DNA of 64,000 nt from DASXMT01 sp963755985 (GCA_963755985.1 CAVWLO010000003.1:1169891-1233890); one strand, 5' to 3'. Counted from the stretch's first letter, positions 8,136 to 17,113 are shown. The notes: generated by a model from the letters alone, not told the origin. Numbers and translations: made by a program.

Positions 8136-10169
8136 ATGGAGTCTCTCTGGTCCCAGATCGAACCGCTCCTGTCCCAGGTCACCAAGCCGGCCCGGTACAT
8201 CGGCGGCGAGTTCGGTGCACAGTCGCCCGACCACGTCGACGGCACGGTGGCCTGGCTCCTCGTCTACCCCGACACCTACGAGATCGGCCTCCCCAACCAG
8301 GGGCTGCAGATCCTCTATGAGATCCTCAACGAGCGCCCGGACGCCGTGGCCGAGCGTTCGTACGCCCCCTGGGTGGACATGGAAGAGCAGATGCGGGCCA
8401 ACGGCCTCCCCTTCTTCTCGCTCGAGAGCCATCTGCCCGCCCGAGCCTTCGATGTGCTGGCCTTCAACCTCTCGGCCGAGCTGACCTACACCAACGTCCT
8501 CAACCTGATCGACCTGTCCGGCCTGCCGGTGCGCGCCGCCGAGCGGACGGCCGGGGACCCGCTGGTGGTAGCCGGCGGACACTGCGCCTTCAACCCAGAG
8601 CCGCTGGCCGATTTCGTCGACTGCTTCGTCCTCGGCGACGGCGAGGAGGTGGTCGGCGAGATCAACGAGGTACTGGCCGCCTGGATGGCGGGGCACCCGG
8701 TTGACGGTGGCGACGCCGATCCCGGGACACGGCCGGCCCTCCTCCGGGCCCTGTCCCAGGTACCCGGCGTCTACGTCCCGTGGTGTTACGACCCCCGCTA
8801 CGACGATGGGACCGGCGCCCTACGCGCCACGGTCCCCCGGTTCCCCGAGACACCCGAGCGGGTCGAGAAGCGGACCATCTCGGACCTGGGCGAGTGGCCG
8901 TATCCCAAACAGCAGTTGGTGCCCCTGATCGAAGTGGTCCACGACCGATTGAACGTGGAGCTGTTCCGGGGGTGCACCCGGGGCTGTCGCTTCTGCCAGG
9001 CGGGGATGATCACCCGTCCGGTGCGGGAACGCCCGGCCGAGCAGGTCCGCACCATGGTTTCCGACGGCCTGAACCGGACCGGCTACGACGAGGTGGCCCT
9101 GACCTCACTGTCGAGCGCCGACTACTCGGGCATCGAGGACACGGTGACCTCGATCATCGACGACCCGTCGTGCTCGGGACAGGTATCGGTCAGCCTCCCG
9201 AGCTTGCGGGTCGACGCGTTCACGGTGGGCACGGCCGCCCAGATCCAGCGGGTGCGCCGGACCGGGCTGACCTTCGCCCCTGAGGGCGGCACCTGGCGGA
9301 TGCGCCAGGTGATCAACAAGCTCATCCGCGAAGAGGACCTCTACGCCGCGGTGGACGCCGCCTTCAGCCAGGGATGGCGACGGGTCAAGCTCTACTTCCT
9401 GATCGGCCTACCCACTGAGACCGACGAGGACACCCTGGGCATCGCCACCCTGGCCAGCCAATGCGTGGAGATCGGCAAGCGCTACCACCAGAGCGTCACC
9501 GTCACCGCATCGGTGGGCGGGTTCGTCCCCAAGGTCGACACCCCGTTCCAATGGTTCGGGCAGAACACGGTCGAAGAGCTGAGCCGCAAGGTCAACCTCC
9601 TCCGGGAGGCCGCGCGGCGCGTCCGGGGCCTGACCATCCGCTGGCACGACCCCGAGGCCACCGCGGCCGAGGGGATCGCCAGCCGGGGCGACCGTCGGGT
9701 CGGCGCGGTCATCGAGGACGTATGGCGGGCCGGCGGCACTTTCCAGGAGTGGTCCGAGCACTTCGACCTCAAGCTGTGGACCGATGCCCTCTCTGCTCAC
9801 GGCCTCTCCCTCGAGCAATGCGTCTACCGTCACCGGTCCGAGCACGAGGCGCTGCCCTGGGGCCATGTCTCGGCCGGGCTCCATCGGGACTTCCTCTGGC
9901 AGGACTGGCGCGACGCCCTCGCCGCCCACGGCCTGGAGGACTGCCGCTGGACGCCGTGCTACGACTGTGGCGCCTGCACCGGTTTCGGGATCGAACACGT
10001 GGTGGCATCAGCGGTGCCACCAGCTGGGGGAAGTCAGGGTACGGGCCAGGATCTGTCCGCCGGTGGCCAGGTACCGGTACGATTCCTAGTGACGGCGCCG
10101 GCCGGCGCCACCTCGGCCCCCCAGGCCGACAGGAGTCCCGCCGTCGTGGCGGGGGAAGGGAAAGGCTGA
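8136..10169 (+). CDS. TIGR03960-type radical SAM protein with B12-binding-like domain
   Basis: This 677-residue protein has an N-terminal cobalamin-binding-like region (about 1-210; 'YPDTYEIGLPNQGLQ', 'VAGGHCAFNPEPLADF'). Its radical SAM core has the cluster-binding motif CTRGCRFC (Cys280, Cys284, Cys287). Further motifs are 'FAPEGGTWRMRQVINK' and a C-terminal CxxC-type stretch 'TPCYDCGACTGFG'. Family members pair with a DUF2344 protein in many bacteria near rne, rplU and obgE, exactly as here. The substrate is unknown. The ATG at 8136 is chosen from the family N-terminus and the upstream hexamer. Confidence 0.9.
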   Translation: MESLWSQIEPLLSQVTKPARYIGGEFGAQSPDHVDGTVAWLLVYPDTYEIGLPNQGLQILYEILNERPDAVAERSYAPWVDMEEQMRANGLPFFSLESHLPARAFDVLAFNLSAELTYTNVLNLIDLSGLPVRAAERTAGDPLVVAGGHCAFNPEPLADFVDCFVLGDGEEVVGEINEVLAAWMAGHPVDGGDADPGTRPALLRALSQVPGVYVPWCYDPRYDDGTGALRATVPRFPETPERVEKRTISDLGEWPYPKQQLVPLIEVVHDRLNVELFRGCTRGCRFCQAGMITRPVRERPAEQVRTMVSDGLNRTGYDEVALTSLSSADYSGIEDTVTSIIDDPSCSGQVSVSLPSLRVDAFTVGTAAQIQRVRRTGLTFAPEGGTWRMRQVINKLIREEDLYAAVDAAFSQGWRRVKLYFLIGLPTETDEDTLGIATLASQCVEIGKRYHQSVTVTASVGGFVPKVDTPFQWFGQNTVEELSRKVNLLREAARRVRGLTIRWHDPEATAAEGIASRGDRRVGAVIEDVWRAGGTFQEWSEHFDLKLWTDALSAHGLSLEQCVYRHRSEHEALPWGHVSAGLHRDFLWQDWRDALAAHGLEDCRWTPCYDCGACTGFGIEHVVASAVPPAGGSQGTGQDLSAGGQVPVRFLVTAPAGATSAPQADRSPAVVAGEGKG

Positions 10170-10170
10170 G

Positions 10171-11022
10171 GTGCGCATCCGGTTCCGCTTCTCGAAAGTG
10201 GGCAAGGTGCGCTTCACCAGCCAACGGGACGTGGCCCGGATGTGGGAGCGGGCGCTGCGCAAGGCTCGTCTGCCTGTGGCCTACACGGAAGGATTCTCGC
10301 CTCGCCCGCAGCTCAGCTTCGGCCTGGCCCTCCCCACCTGCTCCGAGTCGATCGCCGAGTATCTGGACGTGGCCCTCGATCCAGTGCGGCCAGAGACCGC
10401 CGCGGTGGCCGTAGACGGCCTTCCGTCCCTACTCACGCCCCTCCTACCCGAGGGGATCACCGTTACCCAGGCGGCGGCGGTGGATCCTCGGATTGGCTCG
10501 CTCCAGCAACAGGTGACATCCTGCTCGTGGGTGATGAATTTCACCGGGGTGACCCGGGAGGTCCTGGCGGAGCGGAGCGCCGCCTTGTTGGAGGCGTCGG
10601 TGGTCCCCATACGCCGGGAGCGCAAGGGCCGCCATGAGGACGACGACCTCCGCCCATCGGTCCTGGCCCTGTCGGTTCCCGAACAGGCAGCCGGCGCCGC
10701 CACTGTGGGCTGGGGACTGGATCGTCGAGCCGAGCCCGGCGTGGAGCTTCTCGCCGAGCTGGCCACGCAGCCTCGCGGGGTCAGGCCCCGCGAACTGCTC
10801 GCCGGGCTCAGTGCCGTCGGCCGTGCGCCCACGGTGGACGGCAGCGCAACGGACCGAAGCCGACTAGGCCAGGGCGAATCCGGCACCGTGCCGGTTCTCG
10901 ACCGGGTCTGTAGGACGCAACAGTGGATCGAGCGCGACGGCGCCCGATGGGAGCCCCTCGCAGTAGGGGCCGTCCCGCCGGGCCCCGACCGCGCCGTGTA
11001 CGCCAGTGGGCGTGCATCGTGA
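10171..11022 (+). CDS. DUF2344 (TIGR03936) radical SAM-linked protein
   Basis: This 283-residue protein begins 'MRIRFRFSKVGKVRFTSQ' and contains 'AYTEGFSPRPQLSFGLALP', both diagnostic of the DUF2344 family that accompanies TIGR03960 radical SAM enzymes, sometimes fused to them. Its function is not established. Because it is always linked to the radical SAM partner and lies upstream of RNase E/G and ribosomal protein genes, a role in RNA or ribosome modification is a reasonable guess but no more. It begins with GTG one base after the radical SAM stop. Confidence 0.9.
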   Translation: MRIRFRFSKVGKVRFTSQRDVARMWERALRKARLPVAYTEGFSPRPQLSFGLALPTCSESIAEYLDVALDPVRPETAAVAVDGLPSLLTPLLPEGITVTQAAAVDPRIGSLQQQVTSCSWVMNFTGVTREVLAERSAALLEASVVPIRRERKGRHEDDDLRPSVLALSVPEQAAGAATVGWGLDRRAEPGVELLAELATQPRGVRPRELLAGLSAVGRAPTVDGSATDRSRLGQGESGTVPVLDRVCRTQQWIERDGARWEPLAVGAVPPGPDRAVYASGRAS

Positions 11023-11043
11023 ACAGTATGAGAAGGGAATTCG

Positions 11044-13041
11044 ATGTCAGAAGCACCGACCGGGCAGCCGGTCGAGACCCCGGCGGAAACGCAGGGGCCT
11101 TCGACCGCGCCCATCGAGAACGACGCAGCGCGTGGGACGGAAACAGGTGAACGCACCAGCAGCCAACCGGTAAGCAGCGCCGTCGACGGCACCCCGGTGG
11201 CCACAGAGGTCGGTGGGGTCGACGGTGAGACCGGTGGTCAACCGAGGACCGGCCAGAACCGCCGACGTCGAGGGTCCCGAGGCGGGCGGGGTCGCGGTCG
11301 GAGCGTTGCCGGCACGGGTGGCGGTCCCGCCCCGCAGGTGACTTCGGGCCAAGGTGATCGCGACGCGGTGAACCCGGTGGGATCGGCCCAGAACGGGACG
11401 CCTGACGGCTCCGCCGGGGAGAGGGGATCGGAACCGGTCGACCCGGTGCCAGCGCCCGGGGGTGCGGTACCCTCCGGCCTCGCCATGCCGCGGCCGAAGA
11501 TCGGGGATACCCGGCCGGGATCGCCCGTAGTGGCCCAGGAGCCGGCTCCTCGTGGCGCCGACGCGGCCAACGGCCGACGCCCGGGGGGCAACGGTGGCCC
11601 CCGGGACCGCGCCCGCAGCGACGATGGCCAGGCCACCGCCGCGAGCGAGCCGAAGAGGACGACAACCGGCCGAGGGCAACAGGCTTCTCGGGGATCGGAC
11701 CCCGCCGAGGTGGTGGGCGACAGCCCCAAGCCCTCGAGCCGGCGCGGCGGCCGCGAACGCCGGGGCAAGGCGGTGGGGCGCTACATGATCGCCGTCCACG
11801 TGCAACCCCACCTGACCCAGATCGCGCTGCTCGAGGGTCGCACCCTGGTGGAGCACTACGTATCCCGGGCCACCGACGACGACACCCAGATCGACGGGAA
11901 CATCTACCGGGGCCGGGTGCAGAACGTGCTCCCGGGGATGGAGGCGGCCTTCATCGACATCGGCACCCCCAAGAACGCGGTCCTCTACCGGGGCGACGTC
12001 CGCTATGACACCGACGACGTCGAATCGGGCGCCTCGGGCCAACCGCGGATCGAAGAGGTGCTCCGCCCCGGCCAGACCATCCTGTGCCAGGTGACCAAGA
12101 ATCCGATCGGGGCCAAGGGCGCCCGTCTGACCCAGGAGGTTTCGCTCCCCGGCCGGTTCGTGGTCCTCGTTCCCAACTCCACCGCCTACGGCATCTCCAA
12201 GCGGCTCGACGACGGCGAGCGCAAGCGACTGCGCAAGATCGTCGACGCCGTCCGGCCCAAGGGTCACGGCCTGATCGTTCGCACCGCCGCCGCCGGGGCC
12301 AGCGCCGAAGAGCTGAGCAACGACGTCGAGCGCCTGGTGGCCGAGTGGGAGGGCATCGCCGCCGATGCCCTCAAGGGCACCGGCGCCGCCCTTCTCTATC
12401 AGGAGCCCGACATCGCCGTGCGCGTGATCCGAGAAGAGCTCAACCGCGAGTACCGGGGCGTGGTCATCGACGACCTGGGCCTCTACGAGCAGGTCCGGGA
12501 CTACGTGGGCGCGGTGAACCCGGAGCTGGCCGACCGGGTCGAGTACTACGACCCGGTCGAGGAGGCCCTGCCCATCTTCGACCGGTTCCACGTGCACGAG
12601 CAGCTGCACAAGGCCCTCGACCGAAAGGTCTTCCTGCCTTCGGGGGGGTCGCTGGTCATTGACCGGACCGAGGCGTTGACGGTGATCGACGTCAACACGG
12701 GCAAGAACGTTGGGAAGACCAACCTCGAAGAGACCGTCTACCGCAACAACTTGGAGGCGGCCGAAGAGGTGGCTCGCCAGCTGAGGCTGCGGGACATCGG
12801 TGGGATCATCGTCATCGACTTCATCGACATGGAGATCCGCGAGAATCGGGACAAGGTGGGCAGCGCCCTCCGCTCGGCCCTGGCCCGGGACAAGACCCGG
12901 ACCCAGGTGTTCGACATCTCCGAGCTGGGGCTGGTGGAGATGACCCGGAAGCGGGTGTCCGAGGGCCTCATCGAGTCCATGTCGAAGATCTGCGAGGTCT
13001 GCGCCGGCCGGGGCATCACCTTCGACGAGAGCGAGCTCTAA
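11044..13041 (+). CDS. rne: Ribonuclease E/G
   Basis: This 665-residue endoribonuclease has about 245 low-complexity residues rich in Gly, Arg and Pro, which may serve as an RNA- or partner-binding tail. The S1-type domain follows ('QIDGNIYRGRVQNVLPGMEA'), with the catalytic DNase I-like region 'TVIDVNTGKNVGK' and the 'IVIDFIDM' aspartates. A C-terminal zinc-link CEVC is present. The N-terminal placement of the tail is typical of actinobacterial RNase E. It matures rRNA and decays mRNA. The ATG at 11044 is preceded by GAGAAGGGA. Confidence 0.94.
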   Translation: MSEAPTGQPVETPAETQGPSTAPIENDAARGTETGERTSSQPVSSAVDGTPVATEVGGVDGETGGQPRTGQNRRRRGSRGGRGRGRSVAGTGGGPAPQVTSGQGDRDAVNPVGSAQNGTPDGSAGERGSEPVDPVPAPGGAVPSGLAMPRPKIGDTRPGSPVVAQEPAPRGADAANGRRPGGNGGPRDRARSDDGQATAASEPKRTTTGRGQQASRGSDPAEVVGDSPKPSSRRGGRERRGKAVGRYMIAVHVQPHLTQIALLEGRTLVEHYVSRATDDDTQIDGNIYRGRVQNVLPGMEAAFIDIGTPKNAVLYRGDVRYDTDDVESGASGQPRIEEVLRPGQTILCQVTKNPIGAKGARLTQEVSLPGRFVVLVPNSTAYGISKRLDDGERKRLRKIVDAVRPKGHGLIVRTAAAGASAEELSNDVERLVAEWEGIAADALKGTGAALLYQEPDIAVRVIREELNREYRGVVIDDLGLYEQVRDYVGAVNPELADRVEYYDPVEEALPIFDRFHVHEQLHKALDRKVFLPSGGSLVIDRTEALTVIDVNTGKNVGKTNLEETVYRNNLEAAEEVARQLRLRDIGGIIVIDFIDMEIRENRDKVGSALRSALARDKTRTQVFDISELGLVEMTRKRVSEGLIESMSKICEVCAGRGITFDESEL

Positions 13042-13095
13042 GGGGTCCGGCCCAGCTGGTACGGCCGGCCCGGAGGGGTCCGGCCCAGCTGGTAC
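13041..13095 (+). repeat. 22-bp direct repeat in the rplU promoter region
   Basis: AGGGGTCCGGCCCAGCTGGT followed by AC occurs at 13041-13062 and again at 13074-13095, a 33-bp period. Only the second copy is followed by bases completing a TACAGT hexamer. It looks like a local duplication of the promoter spacer. Confidence 0.8.
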
Positions 13096-13098
13096 AGT
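13093..13098 (+). promoter_or_regulatory. -10 hexamer TACAGT before rplU
   Basis: TACAGT ends nine bases before the rplU ATG with no ribosome-binding site between, so rplU-rpmA probably has its own near-leaderless promoter downstream of rne. Confidence 0.5.
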
Positions 13099-13107
13099 GT
13101 CCCCCTT

Positions 13108-13422
13108 ATGTATGCCGTGATCAAGACCGGAGGGAAGCAGGAGCGGGTGGCCGAGGGCCAGCAGCTCCGCGTCGAATTGCTGGGGCAGGCCCCCGGTGCC
13201 GAGGTGGCGTTCACCCCGGTCCTCCTGGTCGACGGCGACACCGTCCTGGCCACGCCCGAAGCCCTGGCCGGGGCCTCGGTCACCGCCCAGGTGGTGGGCG
13301 AGGAGCTCGGGCCGAAGATCCGCGGCTACACCTACAAGAACAAGTCGAACCAGTCGAAGCGTTGGGGTCATCGTCAGCGCTACTCGACGATCGAGATCAC
13401 TGCGATCTCGTCGGCGAGCTGA
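13108..13422 (+). CDS. rplU: 50S ribosomal protein L21
   Basis: This 104-residue protein begins 'MYAVIKTGGKQERVAEG' and ends in the basic 'YKNKSNQSKRWGHRQ' RNA-binding region, both conserved in L21. It binds 23S rRNA in the large subunit. The length is normal. It is followed 27 bases later by rpmA, the near-universal rplU-rpmA-obgE order, here interrupted by a phosphatase gene. Confidence 0.97.
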   Translation: MYAVIKTGGKQERVAEGQQLRVELLGQAPGAEVAFTPVLLVDGDTVLATPEALAGASVTAQVVGEELGPKIRGYTYKNKSNQSKRWGHRQRYSTIEITAISSAS

Positions 13423-13449
13423 CCGGCAGCCTCAAAAGGAGCCAGTGCT

Positions 13450-13704
13450 ATGTCCAAGACCAAAGGTGGCGGTTCCACCCGAAACGGACGGGACTCGAAC
13501 GCCCAGCGGCTGGGCGTGAAGACCTTCGGCGGCACCTCGGTCCAGGCGGGCGCCATCATCGTGCGCCAGCGGGGCACCAAGTTCCATCCCGGTGTCAACG
13601 TGGGCCGTGGCGGCGACGACACCCTGTTCGCCCTGGCCGACGGTACCGTGCAGTTCGGGCACCGCAAGGGACGCAAGCTCGTCGACGTGATCACCGCCGA
13701 CTGA
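13450..13704 (+). CDS. rpmA: 50S ribosomal protein L27
   Basis: This 84-residue protein has the L27 hallmarks 'KTKGGGSTRNGRDSNAQRLG' at its N-terminus and 'IIVRQRGTKFHPG' in the core. L27 sits near the peptidyl transferase centre, with its N-terminal tail reaching the tRNA acceptor ends. An AAAAGGAG ribosome-binding site precedes the ATG. No N-terminal cleavage extension of the Firmicute type is seen. Confidence 0.97.
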   Translation: MSKTKGGGSTRNGRDSNAQRLGVKTFGGTSVQAGAIIVRQRGTKFHPGVNVGRGGDDTLFALADGTVQFGHRKGRKLVDVITAD

Positions 13705-13719
13705 ACAGGTATCGCCCGG

Positions 13720-13725
13720 TACGCT
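13720..13725 (+). promoter_or_regulatory. -10 hexamer TACGCT before the phosphatase gene
   Basis: The hexamer ends seven bases before the GTG at 13733 and no Shine-Dalgarno lies between them. Confidence 0.5.
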
Positions 13726-13732
13726 CCCGCCC

Positions 13733-14527
13733 GTGACCTCGAGCGAGCGTACCGACGAACCGGTGGTGGAGTCCGGCGGCACTTCCCTGCCGCGCCTGCT
13801 GCCCATCGATGGCTGCGTGAACTTCCGTGACCTGGGCGGCTACCAGGTGGCGGACGGGCGCAGAGTTCGGTGGCGCCGGCTGTTCCGGGCTGACGGCCTC
13901 AACCGGTTGAGCGAGGACGACCAATTGCTGCTGAGCGGCCTGCGCCTGGCCACGGTCATCGACCTCCGCACCCTCGACGAGGCCGAACAGCGGGGGTCGT
14001 TCCCCGTCGATGCACTGCCGGTGGCTTATCACAGCCTGCCCCTGACCGACGTCCTGCCTTCGCCCGAAGAGCTCCCTTCGTGGGCCGAGGCCTCCTTCGT
14101 CGCCGCCCGGTACGCCGACCTGCTCTCGGGCGGGTCCGCCGTGCTGAAACGGTCCATCGAGATCCTGGCCGGCCCGGGCGCGCTCCCCGCCGTCTTCCAC
14201 TGCAGCGCCGGCAAGGACAGGACAGGGGTCCTCTCCGCCCTCATCCTGGCCTTCCTGGGCGTGCCCGATATGGTGATCGCCGAGGACTACGCCCTCTCGG
14301 GCCCGGCCATGAACGAGCTCCTGGCCCGGCTGAAGGGGGACTACGCCGATGCGACCGACCTCGTCGAGCAGTTCGCTCCGGCCATCCTGCACGCCGCCCC
14401 CGAGACCATGGTGCGGTTCCTCGGCGAGGTACGGGCCGAGCACGGCAGCTACGAGGCGCTCGAGAACCGCCTGGGGGTCGGCGAGCCGATGGACCAGCTG
14501 CGTCGGGACCTACTCGAAGCGCCGTGA
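13733..14527 (+). CDS. Tyrosine-protein phosphatase (Tyr_phosphatase3-type)
   Basis: This 264-residue protein carries the P-loop HCSAGKDRTG with nucleophile Cys157, and the N-terminal 'NFRDLGGY' and 'LFRADGLNRLSEDD' signatures of the PtpB-like dual-specificity family. Such enzymes remove phosphate from tyrosine, and some also act on phosphoinositides or serine. It has no signal peptide, so it is probably cytoplasmic. It separates rpmA from obgE and appears to have its own leaderless promoter. The physiological substrate is unknown. Confidence 0.88.
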   Translation: MTSSERTDEPVVESGGTSLPRLLPIDGCVNFRDLGGYQVADGRRVRWRRLFRADGLNRLSEDDQLLLSGLRLATVIDLRTLDEAEQRGSFPVDALPVAYHSLPLTDVLPSPEELPSWAEASFVAARYADLLSGGSAVLKRSIEILAGPGALPAVFHCSAGKDRTGVLSALILAFLGVPDMVIAEDYALSGPAMNELLARLKGDYADATDLVEQFAPAILHAAPETMVRFLGEVRAEHGSYEALENRLGVGEPMDQLRRDLLEAP

Positions 14528-14528
14528 T

Positions 14529-14562
14529 CGGCCCGCACCGATCGGTGCCGATGATCGGGCCG
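14529..14562 (+). terminator. Nested palindrome after the phosphatase gene
   Basis: A perfect 14-bp palindrome GCACCGATCGGTGC (14535-14548) sits inside an outer CGGCCCG/CGGGCCG pair. It can form a strong hairpin, but there is no U-tract, so it is only a possible terminator. Confidence 0.35.
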
Positions 14563-14608
14563 GCACGGCCGGCATAGGCCACCAACAGGGACGACGTAGT
14601 CCGGTCGC

Positions 14609-14614
14609 TAGGAT
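14609..14614 (+). promoter_or_regulatory. -10 hexamer TAGGAT before obgE
   Basis: The hexamer ends seven bases before the obgE ATG without a Shine-Dalgarno sequence between. Confidence 0.5.
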
Positions 14615-14621
14615 CGACAGG

Positions 14622-16013
14622 ATGCCCGGCTTCGTCGACGAAGTACAAATCCATGTGAAGGCGGGCGACGGCGGGGCGGGCGCGGTCTCGTTCCGGCGGG
14701 AGGCGCACGTCGACAAGGGCGGCCCCGACGGCGGTGATGGGGCCAGGGGAGGGGACGTGTGGCTGGTGGCCACGACCAACCAGTCCTCCCTGCTGGCCTT
14801 CCGGGACCACCCCCACCGGCGGGCGGGCAACGGCGGTCACGGTGGGGGCAAGAAGAAGCACGGCGCTCGGGGACTCGATCTCGAAGTGCCGGTCCCGGTG
14901 GGCACCAAGGTCCTCGACAGCGAAGGGAGGGTGCTCGCCGACCTGGTCGGACCGGGTGACCGCTGGATGGCCGCCGAGGGTGGGCGCGGGGGCAGAGGGA
15001 ATGCCTCGTTCCTGAGCAACCGGCGCCGGGCCCCGGCGTTCGCCGAGCAGGGCGAGACCGGTCACGAGCAGTGGTACGACATGGAGCTGGCCCTGGTGGC
15101 CGACGTGGCCCTGGTCGGGTTCCCCAATGTGGGGAAGAGCACCTTGATCTCGCGCATCTCCGCAGCCAAGCCCAAGATCGCCGACTACCCCTTCACCACC
15201 TTGGAGCCCAACCTGGGCGTGGTGCGCACGGCCGAGGACGTCAACTTCACCGTGGCCGACATCCCCGGGTTGGTGGAGGGGGCCGCCGACGGCAAGGGTC
15301 TCGGGCACCGTTTCCTCCGCCACGTCACCCGGGCCCGGGTGCTGCTGGTGCTCCTCGAGTTGGAGCCGGTGACGGGCATCAGCCCAAAGGAGCAGGGCCG
15401 GGTGCTGCTCGACGAGCTGGGCCGCTACCGCCCCGAGCTTCTCGCTCGTCCCCGGTTCGTGGTCGGGTCCAAGGCCGACGTTGCCGGCGGCACGGAGGTC
15501 CCAGCCGACCTCGCCGGAGGCCGAGTGGTGCCGGCCCCAGCCGACGTCGCCGGAGGCCGAGTGGTGCCGGCGTCAGCCACGGAGGTCGGCCCCGGAACCC
15601 TCGTCCCTGACCTGTTGATCTCGGCCGTCACCGGCCAGGGCATCCCCGAACTGCTGGGCGCCCTGTCCCGCCTGGTGACCGAGGCCCGGGCCTCGGTTCC
15701 CGAGGGGGACGGGACCATTGTCATCCACCGGCCCCTCCCGGCGGGCATCATCGTGGACAAGGTGGGCGACGGCGTGTTCGAGGTGATCGGCAAGGGAGCC
15801 GAGCGGGCCGTCTCGCTGAACGACGTCACCACCGACGAGGCCGCCGCCTACATCCAGGAGCGGCTGCGCCGGCTGGGTGTCGACCGCCTGCTGGGCCGGG
15901 CCGGAGCGAAGGACGGCGACCTCGTGCACATCGGGGGGCTCTCGTTCACCTGGTACCGGGACCAGCCCGAGTTCACGGGCGACCCGCCCAGCCGCCGGAA
16001 GCGCCGGTCGTGA
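14622..16013 (+). CDS. obgE: GTPase Obg (ObgE/CgtA)
   Basis: This 463-residue ribosome-assembly GTPase has the Gly-rich Obg fold ('VKAGDGGAGAVSFRREAHV'), a G domain with GFPNVGKST (about 166), DIPGLVEGA, SKAD (about 283) and SAVTGQG (about 334), and a C-terminal OCT domain ('VIHRPLPAGIIVDKVGDG'). The segment between SKAD and SAVTG is lengthened by an Ala/Gly/Val/Pro repeat encoded by a 36-bp tandem repeat. The ATG at 14622 gives the canonical N-terminus. Its stop overlaps the proB start. Confidence 0.95.
   Translation: MPGFVDEVQIHVKAGDGGAGAVSFRREAHVDKGGPDGGDGARGGDVWLVATTNQSSLLAFRDHPHRRAGNGGHGGGKKKHGARGLDLEVPVPVGTKVLDSEGRVLADLVGPGDRWMAAEGGRGGRGNASFLSNRRRAPAFAEQGETGHEQWYDMELALVADVALVGFPNVGKSTLISRISAAKPKIADYPFTTLEPNLGVVRTAEDVNFTVADIPGLVEGAADGKGLGHRFLRHVTRARVLLVLLELEPVTGISPKEQGRVLLDELGRYRPELLARPRFVVGSKADVAGGTEVPADLAGGRVVPAPADVAGGRVVPASATEVGPGTLVPDLLISAVTGQGIPELLGALSRLVTEARASVPEGDGTIVIHRPLPAGIIVDKVGDGVFEVIGKGAERAVSLNDVTTDEAAAYIQERLRRLGVDRLLGRAGAKDGDLVHIGGLSFTWYRDQPEFTGDPPSRRKRRS
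15503..15570 (+). repeat. 36-bp-period tandem repeat inside the obgE G domain
   Basis: Two 32-base copies (15503-15534 and 15539-15570) differ at one position and keep a 36-bp period, adding 12 residues per unit between the G4 and G5 motifs. Confidence 0.85.
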
Positions 16014-17113
16014 ACGGCTCCCGCACCGTGGTGGTCAAGATCGGCTCCTCCTCGCTGACCGACCCCGACGGTGCCATCGACACCGATGCGATCGCCAGGC
16101 TGTCGGCCGAGGTGGCCCGGGTGCGGGGCGACGGGCACCACGTGGTGGTGGTCACCTCGGGGGCGATCGCCGCCGGTTGGCGGACCCTGGCCGAGGGCGC
16201 CCCCCGGCCGTCGGACCCGGCCACCCTGCAGGCGGTGGCCGCCGTCGGCCAGCACCAGCTCATGCGGGTGTGGAGCGACAGCCTGGCCGGCCTCGGGCTG
16301 ATCGCCGGCCAGGTCCTGTTGGCCCCGCTCGACTTCGTCCACCGCAGCCAGTACCTGCACGCCCGCCAGACCCTGGGCCGACTGATCGACTTGGGCATCG
16401 TCCCTGTGGTCAACGAGAACGATGCGGTGGCCGACGAGGAGATCCGGTTCGGCGACAACGACCGGCTGGCCGCCCTGGTCGCCCACCTGGTCGGGGCCGA
16501 CCTCCTGGTGCTGTTGACCGACACCGTGGGCCTGCTCACCGCCGACCCGCGGTTCACGGCCGAGACCTCGCTCATCGAAGAGGTGGTGGAGATCGACCAT
16601 GAGCTCGAGCTGATCGCCGGGGGCCCGGGATCGCAGGCCGGTAGCGGGGGCATGGCCTCCAAGCTGGCCGCGGCCAAGATCGCCACCTGGTCGGGGGTGG
16701 AGGCGGTCATCGCCGATGCCTCCCGGGAGAGTGTCCTGACCTCGGTCGTCAACGGTTCGACCGGGGTGGGGACCCGGTTCCGGCCCCGGGAGCGCCGACT
16801 ACCGGCCCGGAAGCTCTGGATCGCCTTTGCCATCGGCGCCTCGGGGACGGTGGCAGTCGACGAGGGGGCTCGGCGGGCCCTGGTCGAACGGGGCACGTCC
16901 CTGCTCCCGGCCGGCGTGGTGTCGGCCCGGGGGGAGTTCGGCCCCGACGACGCCGTCGAGATCATCGGTCCCGACGGGGCGGTCTTCGCCAAGGGACTCG
17001 TGCGCCACCCGTCGTCACAGATCCGTTCGTGGGCCGGCCGGCGGACCTCCGAGCTGCCCGAGAACCTGTCCCATGAGGTCGTTCACCGCGACGACCTGGT
17101 CGTCCTGGGATAA
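16010..17113 (+). CDS. proB: Glutamate 5-kinase
   Basis: This 367-residue enzyme phosphorylates glutamate in the first step of proline synthesis. It has the amino acid kinase domain ('VVVKIGSSSLTD', 'VVTSGAIAAG', 'VVNENDAVADEE', 'GSGGMASKLAAAKIA') and a C-terminal PUA domain from about residue 270. The GTG at 16010 overlaps the obgE stop (GTGA), so the two are translationally coupled. proA lies just downstream, so the window encodes the first two proline enzymes together. Confidence 0.95.
   Translation: MNGSRTVVVKIGSSSLTDPDGAIDTDAIARLSAEVARVRGDGHHVVVVTSGAIAAGWRTLAEGAPRPSDPATLQAVAAVGQHQLMRVWSDSLAGLGLIAGQVLLAPLDFVHRSQYLHARQTLGRLIDLGIVPVVNENDAVADEEIRFGDNDRLAALVAHLVGADLLVLLTDTVGLLTADPRFTAETSLIEEVVEIDHELELIAGGPGSQAGSGGMASKLAAAKIATWSGVEAVIADASRESVLTSVVNGSTGVGTRFRPRERRLPARKLWIAFAIGASGTVAVDEGARRALVERGTSLLPAGVVSARGEFGPDDAVEIIGPDGAVFAKGLVRHPSSQIRSWAGRRTSELPENLSHEVVHRDDLVVLG

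Noticed and set aside
13042..13107. tRNA or small RNA gene between rne and rplU
   Set aside because: The sequence is explained by a 22-bp duplication and a -10 hexamer. No cloverleaf or terminator exists.
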